From NCBI RefSeq assembly GCF_003612555.1, contig NZ_RAZF01000005.1:118866-182865 (forward strand): a DNA stretch of 64,000 nt, read 5' to 3'. Under the pieces are notes generated by a model that saw only the letters and a program-made list of their open reading frames with translations, searched no databases and was not told the DNA's origin. The translations under genes were made by a program, and so were the position numbers. Within the stretch, counting starts at the first letter, position 1. Each line of letters begins with the position of its first letter. The stretch comes from Acutalibacter sp. 1XD8-33. Lineage in GTDB: Bacteria; Bacillota; Clostridia; Oscillospirales; Acutalibacteraceae. Positions 43,227 through 52,100 of the stretch are shown in pieces.

Positions 43227-43338
43227 CCGGCTTTTGCGCGGGTCCGGCCAAGGGCCGGACCCGTAGGGCCGAAGCGTGCTTCGGCGGAATTTCACCGGAG
43301 CCGGCCGGAGGCCGTTCCGGGAAATTCCCAAAAGCCGG
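43227..43338. repeat. Cloverleaf element, GC-rich type
   Basis: Closing stem CCGGCTTTTG (43227-43236) / CAAAAGCCGG (43329-43338). Hairpin 1 is GGGTCCGGCC AAG GGCCGGACCC (43240-43262). Hairpin 2 is GCCGAAGC GT GCTTCGGC (43268-43285). Hairpin 3 is GGAATTTC/GAAATTCC (43286-43328) with inner CCGGA/TCCGG. All arms are perfect. Sequence is unrelated to the 21816 family. Confidence 0.9.
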
Positions 43339-43358
43339 GTCCAGCGGCTACCGCAGGC

Positions 43359-44375
43359 CTATAACTGATCTTCCAGTCTCTGTCGGAACGTAACTCGATA
43401 CCCCCGGCGCGCCAGCTCCTCCAGATTGGCCTTCCTCTGACCTAGGGCTATGGACAGCTCCCGAGGGTCCACCTCCACCACGTACTCCCCAGGGCCGGAC
43501 TGCTCCAGCACCCGGAGAAGCTGTTCCAGATAGACCCGGCTCTCCACCAGCTGCCGGAACGCCGGGTGATAAGGCCCGGCCAGCCGCTTTTTCTCCAGCT
43601 CAGGACTGGCATGCAGCCCCAGCCGGATCACCCGCACCCCCGCCCGCCGGAACTCTTCCAGCAGCACGGCGCACAGCTCTACCGCCTGTTCCAGGCTCTG
43701 GGGGCAATATTCCCCCCGGTCATACAGTCGGGCCAGCTCTGTGCCGGGCAGCACAAGGGTGGGATAAATTCGCATCGTGGCGGGCTTCAGGGCAATCAGC
43801 CGCCGGGCGGTCTCCAGGTCCCCTTCCGCCGTGCTTTTATAGAGGCCTGTCATCATCTGCAGGCCCAGCTCAAAGCCCCCGGCGCGAATCAGGTCCGCCG
43901 CTTCCGCCGTATCCCGGGCGGTGTGCCCCCGGCGGTTGGCCTGGAGTACCCCGTCGTCCATGGACTGGGCCCCCAGCTCAATGGCGGTCACCCCATAGGC
44001 GGAGAGAAGTTCCAGGGTTTCCGAATCCACGGCGTCCGGCCGGGTGGAGCAGCGGATCCCGTGGAAGCCGTACCGGTCTGCCGCCTCCTTGGCCGCGCTT
44101 AACAGGGCCAGCATATAGTCCCGGCGGATAGCGGTAAAGCTCCCACCAAAGAAGGCGATCTCCGCCTCCTTGCGCCTCTCTCCCAAAGACCGCGCCGCTA
44201 TCTCCGCCGCCGAGAGCACGTCCTCCGGCGTGGGCGGCGGGGCATGGTTTGCCCCTGTGATGGCGTTCTGCTCGCAAAAGCTGCACCGCTGGGGACAGCC
44301 CAAATGAGGCACAAAAATGGCGATATTGGCATGTTTTCCCGGCCTCGCCGGATTCAGGGGTTCCAGAGAAATCAC
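43359..44375 (-). CDS. Radical SAM protein, Elp3-like/coproporphyrinogen-like group
   Basis: A 338-residue radical SAM protein with the iron-sulfur motif CPQRCSFC (residues 27-34), GGSFTAI (SAM contact), CSTRPD, IELGAQSMDD and TMRIYPTLVLPGTELARLY. The latter blocks belong to the group around Elp3/YhcC, and genes of this type commonly sit next to rnc in clostridia. Substrate is uncertain, tRNA modification being one guess. The start is a GTG (44373-44375), three bases after the rnc stop, and the ribosome site is weak, suggesting coupling with rnc. Confidence 0.85.
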   Translation of the reverse strand: MISLEPLNPARPGKHANIAIFVPHLGCPQRCSFCEQNAITGANHAPPPTPEDVLSAAEIAARSLGERRKEAEIAFFGGSFTAIRRDYMLALLSAAKEAADRYGFHGIRCSTRPDAVDSETLELLSAYGVTAIELGAQSMDDGVLQANRRGHTARDTAEAADLIRAGGFELGLQMMTGLYKSTAEGDLETARRLIALKPATMRIYPTLVLPGTELARLYDRGEYCPQSLEQAVELCAVLLEEFRRAGVRVIRLGLHASPELEKKRLAGPYHPAFRQLVESRVYLEQLLRVLEQSGPGEYVVEVDPRELSIALGQRKANLEELARRGYRVTFRQRLEDQL

Positions 44376-44378
44376 GCC

Positions 44379-45059
44379 TCAATACCCCATCAGCTCCAGG
44401 GCCTCCCGGGCGGCCTGCTGCTCGGCCTCCTTCTTGCTCCTGCCCCCGCCTTTGCCGATCACATTGCTGTTCAGGTGGACTTCCACCGAAAAATGCTTCT
44501 CATGGTCCGGTCCACTCTCCCCGGTGAGCACATATTCCAGCCGTTCCTCCGGATTCTGTTGGATGATCTCCTGTAGGGTGGTCTTGTAGTCCTTAAAGGC
44601 TTTGCCGCTTCGGGACTTCGCCGCCGGCCCGATAAACCGCAGGATGAACCGCTTCGCCTCCTCCAGGTCCCCGCTGTCCAGATAGATGGCCGCAGTGGTG
44701 GACTCGAACACGTCCGCCAGAATGCTGGGCCGCTCTCTCCCGCCGGAATGCATCTCTCCATGGCTCAGCCGCAGAAAGCTGCCCACCTCTAAAGACCGGG
44801 AAAAACCACACAGGGACTTCTCGCACACCAGAGCCGCCCGGGTTTTGGTAAGCTGGCCCTCAGGCAAACCCGCAAAATGCTCAAACAGGTACTCCGCCGT
44901 GACAAAGCCCAACACGGAATCCCCCAGAAATTCCAGGCGCTCATAGCTTTCGCATTTGTGCTCGTTGGCATAGGACGAGTGGGTCAACGCGGTTTCCAGC
45001 AGTTTTTTATCTTGAAAGCTGTAGCCGATCCGTTTCTCATATTCCTCCAGCGCTCGCAT
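44379..45059 (-). CDS. rnc: Ribonuclease III
   Basis: Cuts double-stranded RNA in rRNA and mRNA processing. The 226-residue protein has the catalytic signature ERLEFLGDSVLG (residues about 37-48) and the second metal-site segment DVFESTTAAIYLDSG, then a C-terminal dsRNA-binding domain beginning DYKTTLQEIIQQ and closing SKKEAEQQAAREAL. Start at MRALEEYEKRIGYSF after GAGAGGAG. Gap to plsX is 31 bases with no acpP. Confidence 0.97.
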   Translation of the reverse strand: MRALEEYEKRIGYSFQDKKLLETALTHSSYANEHKCESYERLEFLGDSVLGFVTAEYLFEHFAGLPEGQLTKTRAALVCEKSLCGFSRSLEVGSFLRLSHGEMHSGGRERPSILADVFESTTAAIYLDSGDLEEAKRFILRFIGPAAKSRSGKAFKDYKTTLQEIIQQNPEERLEYVLTGESGPDHEKHFSVEVHLNSNVIGKGGGRSKKEAEQQAAREALELMGY

Positions 45060-45090
45060 CCAGATCTCCTCTCTCCCCAAAAATGTGGAC

Positions 45091-46098
45091 CTACCCGTTC
45101 TGTTTTCTGCCCAGCGCGTTCGCGATCTCCTCCACAAAGCCGGACTGGGTGCAGTCCCGCACCAGACGCAGGGCGTTCTCCACCGCGTTGGCCTTGGCGT
45201 TGCCGTGCATCTTGAACACCGGCTTTGCCGCCCCAATAATCGGCGCGCCGCCATAAGAATTATAGTCCATGGCCTTTTTCAGCCCCTGCAGGTCCCCGTA
45301 GATCATGGCCGCGGCCAGCTTGTTCTTCACACTCTTCTGAAAGATCCCCTTCACCATGCCCATCATGGCCAGGGCGGTGCCCTCGTAGAGCTTCAGTACC
45401 GTGTTGCCGGTGAAGCCGTCGGCCACGGCCACGTCGCACACCCCATAGGGAATGTCCCTAGGCTCGATATTCCCGATGAAGTTGATCTCCCCGCAGTCCC
45501 GCAGCAGGGCATGGGCCGCCAGGCGCAGGTCGTCGCCCTTGTGGTCCTCGGTGCCCACGTTCACCAGTCCCACCCGGGGATTCTCCACGCCCATCACCTT
45601 TTTCATGTACACGGAGCCCATCAGTCCGAACTGTAAGAGCATGTCCGGGCGGCAGGCCACGTTGGCCCCGCCGTCAGAGATCATGAAAGGGGTCTTGGTG
45701 CTGGGCAGCACCGGCGCGAAGGCCACCCGCCGCACACCCTTGATCCGCTTGACAATGCTGGTGGCCCCCACAGCCATGGCCCCGCTGTTCCCGGCGCTGG
45801 CAAAGGCGTCCCCTTTGCCCTCGGCCAGAGCCCGCATTCCCACCGCCATGGAGCTCCCGGATTTCTCCTTTAAGATCTGCGTGGGCTCGTCCTCCATGGT
45901 GAGCATATCCGTGCAGTGGAAAATCTCCATCTTGTCCAGCTGGTCCTTGAGGCCCAGCTCCCCGGCACAGGCCAGGAGCTTGTCCTTGTCCCCGGAAAGG
46001 GCGATGTCCACCCCTAGCTGGTCCATGGCGTGGGCGCAGCCCAGCAGGATCTCCCCCGGGGCGTTGTCCCCCCCGAAAGCGTCTACAATAATCCGCAT
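45091..46098 (-). CDS. plsX: Phosphate acyltransferase PlsX
   Basis: PlsX makes acyl-phosphate from acyl-ACP, the first step of phospholipid synthesis with PlsY. The 335-residue protein begins MRIIVDAFGGDNAPGEILLG and has SAGNSGAMAVGA, PVLPSTKTPFMISDGGANV, NVGTEDHKGDD, NIEPRDIPYGVCDVAVADGFTGNT and YGGAPIIG, all characteristic. Its start overlaps the trmFO end by 16 bases. Confidence 0.97.
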   Translation of the reverse strand: MRIIVDAFGGDNAPGEILLGCAHAMDQLGVDIALSGDKDKLLACAGELGLKDQLDKMEIFHCTDMLTMEDEPTQILKEKSGSSMAVGMRALAEGKGDAFASAGNSGAMAVGATSIVKRIKGVRRVAFAPVLPSTKTPFMISDGGANVACRPDMLLQFGLMGSVYMKKVMGVENPRVGLVNVGTEDHKGDDLRLAAHALLRDCGEINFIGNIEPRDIPYGVCDVAVADGFTGNTVLKLYEGTALAMMGMVKGIFQKSVKNKLAAAMIYGDLQGLKKAMDYNSYGGAPIIGAAKPVFKMHGNAKANAVENALRLVRDCTQSGFVEEIANALGRKQNG

Positions 46099-47402
46099 GT
46101 CTTTCTCCTTTCTTCCAAGTCCTCCAGCGCCCTCTGGGCCAGCCGGGCATACCGCTGCCGCTTGTCCCGGATTTTCTCCGAGAGGGGCGGCAGGATGCCA
46201 AAATTCGCCCCCATGGGCTGGAAGTCCTTGCCCTCGTACCCGGACATGTACCGGCTCAGAGCCCCCATCATGGTGGTCTCCGGCAGAATCAGAGGCTCCC
46301 GGTCCCGGAGCTTCCGCAGGGCGTTGAGCCCCGCCAGAATCCCGCTGGCCGCCGACTCCATGTACCCCTCCACCCCGGTCATCTGCCCGGCAAAGAAGAG
46401 GCCGGACCGCTGGCGCAGGGAGAAGTCTCCTCTAAGCAGCCTGGGGGAATCCAGGAAGGTGTTCCGGTGCATCACCCCGTAGCGGACGAATTCCGCCCGC
46501 TCCAGGCCGGGAATCATCCCGAACACCCGGCGCTGCTCGCCGAATTTCAGGTTTGTCTGAAAGCCCACCAGATTGTAGAGCGTGCGCTCCCGATTTTCCG
46601 TGCGCAGCTGCACCACCGCCCAGGGGCGATGGCCGGTGCGGGGGTCCGTGAGGCCCACGGGCTTCATGGGGCCGTAGCGCATGGCGTCCAGCCCCCGGCC
46701 CGCCAGCACCTCGATGGGCATGCAGCCCTCGTACACCTTGGGGCCGTCCCGGTCCACGCCGTGGAGGGGCGCCCGCTCCGCATCCACCAAAGCGGCGGCA
46801 AAGCGCTCGTATTCCTCCTTGTTCATGGGGCAGTTGATGTAGTCCCCGGTCCCCTCCCCCCGGCCGTAGCGGTCGGCGGCAAAGCAGCGGTCCATGTCCA
46901 CGCTCTCCGCCGTGACGATGGGCGCGGCCGCGTCGAAAAAGTACAGCCCGCCCCCGCAGAGCTCCCGGACTTTCTCCGCCAGAGGCTCCGCCGTCAGGGG
47001 GCCGGTGGCGACCACCGCCACGCCCTCCGGCAGCTCAGAAAGCTCCTCCCGGCGCAGGGAGATCAGAGGATGCCCCTCTATCGCCTCCGTGGCCAGCCGG
47101 GAAAACTCCTCCCGGTCCACGGCCAAAGCCCCCCCGGCCGGGACCGCTGTCCGCTCCGCGATGGGCACCAGGAGGGACCCCAGCCGGCGCATCTCCTCTT
47201 TCAGAAGCCCGGCGGCGGACTCGATCCGGGCGGCCTTCAGGGAGTTGGAACAGATCAGCTCCGCCAGCCCCTGGGATTTGTGGGCCGGGGAGAACTTCTG
47301 GGGCTTCATCTCGAAGAGCTCCACCGGCACGCCCCCCTGGGCGATCTGCCACGCGGCCTCGCATCCAGCCAGGCCCCCGCCCACAACCGTGATTTTTTCC
47401 AT
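46083..47402 (-). CDS. trmFO: tRNA m5U54 methyltransferase, folate-dependent
   Basis: TrmFO methylates uridine 54 in tRNA using methylene-tetrahydrofolate and FAD. The 439-residue protein opens with the FAD-binding VVGGGLAGCEAAWQIA (residues 6-21) and has ELICSNSLKAARIESAAGLLKEEMRRL, VATGPLTAEPLA, YINCPMNKEEY, FEGCMPIEV-like YEGCMPIEVLAGRG, FAGQMTGVEGYMES and PMGANFGILPPL. It lies directly after topA in the common order topA-trmFO; a cloverleaf element fills the intervening 143 bases. Confidence 0.97.
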   Translation of the reverse strand: MEKITVVGGGLAGCEAAWQIAQGGVPVELFEMKPQKFSPAHKSQGLAELICSNSLKAARIESAAGLLKEEMRRLGSLLVPIAERTAVPAGGALAVDREEFSRLATEAIEGHPLISLRREELSELPEGVAVVATGPLTAEPLAEKVRELCGGGLYFFDAAAPIVTAESVDMDRCFAADRYGRGEGTGDYINCPMNKEEYERFAAALVDAERAPLHGVDRDGPKVYEGCMPIEVLAGRGLDAMRYGPMKPVGLTDPRTGHRPWAVVQLRTENRERTLYNLVGFQTNLKFGEQRRVFGMIPGLERAEFVRYGVMHRNTFLDSPRLLRGDFSLRQRSGLFFAGQMTGVEGYMESAASGILAGLNALRKLRDREPLILPETTMMGALSRYMSGYEGKDFQPMGANFGILPPLSEKIRDKRQRYARLAQRALEDLEERRKTCGLL

Positions 47403-47438
47403 CCTAGCCCCCCGTTTCAGTGGTTTTCCCGCCCTTTT

Positions 47439-47543
47439 CCCGCTTCTTGCCATGGTTTGCCCAGGGGGCAAACCATGAAATCGAAAACCGCCCCGCGGTT
47501 TTCGGGAGAATTTCGCTTCTGGCGAAATTCGGCAAGAAGCGGG
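47439..47543. repeat. Cloverleaf element, perfect-stem type
   Basis: Closing stem CCCGCTTCTTGCC (47439-47451) / GGCAAGAAGCGGG (47531-47543). Hairpin 1 is ATGGTTTGCCC AGG GGGCAAACCAT (47452-47476). Hairpin 2 is CGAAAACCGC CCC GCGGTTTTCG (47482-47504). Hairpin 3 is GAATTTCGC/GCGAAATTC (47508-47530). All 43 base pairs are Watson-Crick. It begins two bases after the topA stop. Confidence 0.95.
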
Positions 47544-47545
47544 GC

Positions 47546-49630
47546 TCACTCCTTGGGCGCCTTCCCCGGGAAGGTGCAGCCCTCGGTGGCGCAGTAAATC
47601 CGCTTGTCCTTGGTTTTCTTCTGGAAGAGCACCTTGCCGCACACCGGGCATTTCTCCTTCGTGGGCGGGTCCCAGGAGACAAAGTCGCAGTCCGGGTAGC
47701 GGTCGCAGCCGTAGAACACCCGGCCCTTTTTGGACTTGCGCTCAATGATGTTCCCCCCGCATTTGGGGCACTCCGCCCCGGTGGCCTTGACGATCTTCTT
47801 GATGTTCTGGCACTCCGGGTAGCCCGAGCAGGCGATGAACTTGCCGAAGCGCCCGTGCTTCACCACCATGGGGCGGCCGCATTTGTCGCAGATCTCGTCC
47901 GTCTCGTCCTCTTTCAGATGGATCTTCACCCCGTCCATGGCCTTCTTCGCCTTCTGCACCGTTTTGTCAAAATCATCGTAGAAGCTGCGCAGGGTGTCCA
48001 CCCATTCCTCCTCCCCCCGCTGGACCGCGTCCAGCTCGTTCTCCACCTGGGCGGTAAACCGGGTGTTCACGATCTTGGGAAACTGCTCCTTCATCACCTT
48101 GGTGACCACCTCTCCCAGCTCCGTGGGCTTAAACGCCTTCCCCTCCCGGGTGACATACTCTCGCATGGTGATGGTGGAGATGGTGGCCGCGTAGGTGGAG
48201 GGCCGGCCGATGCCGTTCTCCTCCAGGGTCTTGATCAGGGAGGCCTCCGTGAAGCGCGGGGGCGGCTGGGTGAAATGCTGGTTGCCCTTCAGCTCCCGGA
48301 CCTTCAGCTTCATGCCCTCTTCCAGAGGGGGCAGGTCCTTGCCCGCCTTCTCCTCCTCGTCCTTGCTCTCTTCATACAGGACGGTAAACCCGTCGAAGTT
48401 CACGTTGAAGCCGCTGGCCTTGAAGATATATTTCCCCGCCAGAATATTGGCCTGGGTGGTATTCAGCACGCAGTTTGCCATCTGGCTGGAGAGGAACCGC
48501 TCCCAGATCAGCTTGTAGAGCTTAAATTGATCGGCTGTGAGGGAGCCCTTTACCCGCTCCGGGGTCAGGGAGATGGTGGAGGGGCGGATGGCCTCGTGGC
48601 CGTCCTGGGCATTGGCACGGGATTTATAATGCCGGGGCTTGGGGGGCAGGTACTTATTCCCCCAGCGGCCCTCAATGAACTCCGCCGCGTCCCGGATGGC
48701 GTCCTCGGAAACCCGCAGGGAGTCGGTACGCATATAGGTGATCAGGCCCACAGCCCCCTGGCCCTCAATGTCCACGCCCTCGTAGAGCTCCTGGGCGGCC
48801 CGCATGGTGCGGTAGGCCTGAAAGCCCAGCTTCCGGCTGGCCTCCTGCTGCAAGGTGGAGGTGATGAACGGCGGGGCGGGCTGGCGGCTGCGCCTGCCCT
48901 TTTTCACCGGGCCCACCACAAACTCCTCGTTCTCCAGCTCCCGGAGGATTTTGTCCGCCTGCTCCTGATCCCCGATCTCGATCTCCCCGTTGGCGTCCCC
49001 ATAGAAGGCCGCCGGGAACACGGAGCGGGAGGGCGGCGCGGTGAGCTTGGCGTCGATGCTCCAGTACTCCTTGGGCACAAAGGCTCGGATCTCTTCCTCC
49101 CGGTCCACGATCATCCGCACCGCCACAGACTGCACCCGGCCCGCGGAGAGGCCCTTGCGGATGGTCTTGACCAGAAAGGGGCTCAGGGTGTAGCCCACCA
49201 GCCGGTCTAGGATTCGCCGGGCCTGCTGGGCGTTCACCAGATCCATATCGATGGACCGGGGATGGGCCATGCCCTCCGCCACGCCGGTCTTGGTGATCTC
49301 GTTAAAGGTGACCCGATCCGGGGCGTCCCCGTCCAGCTTGAGAATATAGGCCAGATGCCAGGAGATGGCCTCCCCTTCCCGGTCCGGGTCGGTGGCCAAC
49401 AGCACGGTGTCCGCCTTTTCGGCGGCGGCCTTCAGCTCCTTCACCAGCTGCTCCTTCCCCTTGATGATGGTGTATTTGGGCTTGAAATTGTCCTTTACGT
49501 CCACACAGAGCCGGGCCTTGGGCAGATCCCGCACATGGCCCATGGAGGCCACCACCTTGTAGTCCGGCCCCAGATATTTCTGAATGGTTTTCGCCTTGGA
49601 GGGCGACTCCACGATTACCAATTTTGACAT
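47546..49630 (-). CDS. topA: DNA topoisomerase I
   Basis: Relaxes negative supercoils. The 694-residue protein has the Toprim start LVIVESPSKAKTIQKYLG (residues 3-20), ATDPDREGEAISWHLA, the active-site tyrosine in GLITYMRTDSLRVS, and a C-terminal string of three zinc ribbons (CDKCG...CSGYPEC, CPKCGG...CDRYPDC, CPVCGK...CATEGC). Start at MSKLVIVESPSK. The same strand carries dprA and the SpoU methyltransferase upstream. Confidence 0.97.
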   Translation of the reverse strand: MSKLVIVESPSKAKTIQKYLGPDYKVVASMGHVRDLPKARLCVDVKDNFKPKYTIIKGKEQLVKELKAAAEKADTVLLATDPDREGEAISWHLAYILKLDGDAPDRVTFNEITKTGVAEGMAHPRSIDMDLVNAQQARRILDRLVGYTLSPFLVKTIRKGLSAGRVQSVAVRMIVDREEEIRAFVPKEYWSIDAKLTAPPSRSVFPAAFYGDANGEIEIGDQEQADKILRELENEEFVVGPVKKGRRSRQPAPPFITSTLQQEASRKLGFQAYRTMRAAQELYEGVDIEGQGAVGLITYMRTDSLRVSEDAIRDAAEFIEGRWGNKYLPPKPRHYKSRANAQDGHEAIRPSTISLTPERVKGSLTADQFKLYKLIWERFLSSQMANCVLNTTQANILAGKYIFKASGFNVNFDGFTVLYEESKDEEEKAGKDLPPLEEGMKLKVRELKGNQHFTQPPPRFTEASLIKTLEENGIGRPSTYAATISTITMREYVTREGKAFKPTELGEVVTKVMKEQFPKIVNTRFTAQVENELDAVQRGEEEWVDTLRSFYDDFDKTVQKAKKAMDGVKIHLKEDETDEICDKCGRPMVVKHGRFGKFIACSGYPECQNIKKIVKATGAECPKCGGNIIERKSKKGRVFYGCDRYPDCDFVSWDPPTKEKCPVCGKVLFQKKTKDKRIYCATEGCTFPGKAPKE

Positions 49631-49739
49631 AACCTTGCTGCACGGCACGACTTTCCAGGCCCTTCGGCCCTGTGCCTCTTCCTTTCGTTTTGATTTTCGG
49701 AGAATCCAAATCGCGTATTTCTGAGACAATATTTTGGAG

Positions 49740-49975
49740 TCTCGCCTGCCGGCTCGGTCGGGTCAGAACAGTCTCCACTGGAGACTCTCCCCCTCCGGCG
49801 GCTCAGAGTTGATTCAAATCGAAGATTTAGTCAACTCTTGGGCTCAACTTCGTCTTACGAACTCTGCCCCTAAGAACCCCCGCAACCTTTGAAAAGGGCG
49901 AGGATCGCCGGTGGCGACCGTCTCGAGCCGATCGAGGTGGCAACCGAGACGACAAAACTTTTCCTGTCCGCTTAT
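49740..49975. repeat. Mosaic repeat between dprA and topA
   Basis: The 49631-50023 gap has no gene. It carries GCCGGCTCGGTCGGGT, CAGTCTCCACTGGAGACT, CCTCCGGCGGCTCAGAGTTGA with TCAACTCT, CAACCTTTGAAAAGGG, GATCGCCGGTGGCGACC, CGAGCCGATCGAGGTGGC and GAGACGACAAAACTTTTCC, all modules seen in other gaps. Confidence 0.7.
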
Positions 49976-50023
49976 TAGAGCTTTGCCTTTTATCTCCTTG
50001 ATTTGGAGATTCCCTTGACCTTC

Positions 50024-51211
50024 TTAGCTTCGGCGGTACCTCTGGCCCGGCGCCGTCTCCACCCGGCCCTCCAGCTCCATCTGGGTGAGAAGTCCCAGCA
50101 GCTCGCCCGCCTCCAGACCGGTCTGGTCCTTCAGCTCGTCGATGGTTTTCTCCCCGGCCTCCAGCAGGCGCAGGATCTGCCTTTCCTGGGGGCTCCGCTC
50201 CTTGGAGGAATCCGCCAGCAAGGGAGCCTGGGATTCTTCCCGCTCCTCTCCGGCGTTCCCTCCGATCCGGGGGACCCACGCGGCATGCGGCTCCTGGTCC
50301 TGCCAGACTGCCGCCGGGGCAAAACTCCCGCCCAGACCAGAGAGATACTCCAAAATCTCCCAGCCGCTGGACACCATCCTGGCTCCCTTTTGGATCAGCC
50401 GCCTGCTGCCCACGTACTCCGGCGCGCCGGCCGGGCCGGGATAGACAAAGAGCTCCCTGCCCTGCTTGGCGGCATGGCGGGCATAGATCATGGTTCCGCT
50501 TTTCTCCCCTGCCTGGATCAGCACTACGCAATGGCAGATTCCGGTAATCAGGCGGTTTCTCTGGTGAAAGCTGCCCCGGCCTGGGTTCCGTTGGGAAAAA
50601 TACTCGCTGAGCAGCGCGCCGCCGGTTTCCAGCAGCTTGCTCCGCAGCGCCATATTCTTTGCCAGATATGGACTATCCAGATCCACCGGCAGAATGCTCA
50701 CCCCAGAGCCCAGCGCGCTGACCGCGCCGCTCAAGGCCCCGCCGTCTACTCCCACGGCTCCTCCGCTTACCACAACCGCCCCACCAGAGGCCAGCTGGAA
50801 TCCAATGGTCCTGGCAAAGTCCAGACTTTCCTCCGTGGCCTTTCTGGCTCCTACCACAGCTACGAAAGGCACGCTTTCCCAGTCCGGAAGCTCGCCTTTT
50901 TTATACAGTACCGCAGGAGGGTCAGAAATATTCCTCAACCGGCCGGGATATTTCTCACACTCCGGCGTTACCACGTTCCATCCCAGCTTCTGGGCGTATT
51001 CCAGCTTCACCTGGGCCGACTCCAAACGGATTTTATTGAGAGCCGCAGCCTGCTGCTCGGTAATATAGTCCAAAGCGTTCCAGCACCGTGGCCCGCTGCG
51101 GTAAAACCCTTCCAAGCCGCCGGGGAAATTCCGGTAAATGTACCAGGGCATGGGGCTGCCCTCCCCAAAGACCTGCTGGGCCCAGATCCAGAACGCGCTG
51201 TCACCCACCAT
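50024..51211 (-). CDS. dprA: DNA processing protein DprA
   Basis: DprA loads RecA on incoming single-stranded DNA during transformation. The 395-residue protein has an N-terminal SAM-like part, then the Rossmann-like core: VPFVAVVGARKAT, VVVSGGAVGVDGGALSGAVSALG, SILPVDLDSPY, LLSEYFSQRNPGRGSFHQRNR, VVLIQAGEKSGTMIYARHAAKQGRELFVYPG, and a C-terminal winged helix (about 330-390). In most homologues the core reads SGxARGIDxxAH; here AVGVDGGAL lacks the Arg and His, a mild divergence. It overlaps the methyltransferase end by 11 bases. Confidence 0.93.
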   Translation of the reverse strand: MVGDSAFWIWAQQVFGEGSPMPWYIYRNFPGGLEGFYRSGPRCWNALDYITEQQAAALNKIRLESAQVKLEYAQKLGWNVVTPECEKYPGRLRNISDPPAVLYKKGELPDWESVPFVAVVGARKATEESLDFARTIGFQLASGGAVVVSGGAVGVDGGALSGAVSALGSGVSILPVDLDSPYLAKNMALRSKLLETGGALLSEYFSQRNPGRGSFHQRNRLITGICHCVVLIQAGEKSGTMIYARHAAKQGRELFVYPGPAGAPEYVGSRRLIQKGARMVSSGWEILEYLSGLGGSFAPAAVWQDQEPHAAWVPRIGGNAGEEREESQAPLLADSSKERSPQERQILRLLEAGEKTIDELKDQTGLEAGELLGLLTQMELEGRVETAPGQRYRRS

Positions 51212-52022
51212 GGCTTCTCTCTCCCCTCGCCAGCTCCCAGATCAGCACGGTGGCAGCGGCGGCGGCATTCAGGGATTCTGCCCTGCCCCTCATCGGTATC
51301 GTGACGCAATCCCCGCACCCCGCCGCTGTCCCAGGCCTGAGGCCGCTGCCCTCGTTGCCAATAAAAATGCTGTGTAGCCCTTTTGAAAAGTCCACCTCCG
51401 TTACCTTTCGGGCGGACTCTCTGGGCACTGCCCCATGGGTCTGATACCCGCGCCCATGCAAAAGCGCCAGCAACCGCTCCGGCGAGGATTCTAAAGACAG
51501 CTCCAGCCGGAACACCGCTCCCATGGAGGCCCGCAGCGCCTTCGGGCTCAGCGGGTCGCAGCAGTTCCCAAGCAGAAAAACCTGGAATCGCCCCAGGGCC
51601 TCGGCCGTGCGGAGGATGGTTCCCAGATTCCCTGGGTCCTGGATATCCTCCAGCACAATGCAGGGCCCTTCCGGCGCTAAACCTGTCACATTTTCCCACC
51701 GGGAGGCTGGGGATTCACACACGCAGAACACTCCCTGAGGCGTTTTTGTGGCCGAAAGCAACTGCGCCACCTCTTGAGAAATCTCATAGGCCTCCTTACT
51801 GCGGGTCAGAACCGCTTTCAGGTACTCCGGGTATTTCTCCATGGCCTGAGCCGTAAAAAAGCAGGCCTCCAGCCGGATCCCGGATTCCGCCGCGTCCCGG
51901 CACAGCCGGGCTCCCTCGCAGAGAAACCTCCGGCGCTCCCGGCGCTCCCTGGCCGAGCCCGCCAAAGCCGCGGCGGCCTTTGCCAAGGGGTTGCGGCGGC
52001 TTGTGATGCGGGGATATTCCAT
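51201..52022 (-). CDS. SpoU/TrmH-family RNA methyltransferase
   Basis: A 273-residue SPOUT RNA 2'-O-methyltransferase. SPOUT motif 1 is VLEDIQDPGNLGTILRTAEALG, motif 2 FIGNEGSGL, motif 3 IPMRGRAESLNAAAAATVLIWE; an N-terminal substrate-binding domain spans 1-110. The target could be 23S rRNA or tRNA and is not deducible. The start MEYPRITSRRN follows AAAGGAGG; the longer open frame upstream is created by an inverted-repeat element. Often follows rplT in clostridia, as here. Confidence 0.93.
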   Translation of the reverse strand: MEYPRITSRRNPLAKAAAALAGSARERRERRRFLCEGARLCRDAAESGIRLEACFFTAQAMEKYPEYLKAVLTRSKEAYEISQEVAQLLSATKTPQGVFCVCESPASRWENVTGLAPEGPCIVLEDIQDPGNLGTILRTAEALGRFQVFLLGNCCDPLSPKALRASMGAVFRLELSLESSPERLLALLHGRGYQTHGAVPRESARKVTEVDFSKGLHSIFIGNEGSGLRPGTAAGCGDCVTIPMRGRAESLNAAAAATVLIWELARGERSHGG

Positions 52023-52100
52023 TGGAGAAGCCTCCTTTCCAAACAGAGCACAGGGCTTGTGTTCCCGCGCTGGCACACGCCTGCTTTCGGGATACGCTCT

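Noticed and set aside
43208..43358. tRNA gene suggested by the cloverleaf fold
   Set aside because: The stems are too long, and there is no T-arm GTTCGA sequence, anticodon loop or acceptor geometry.
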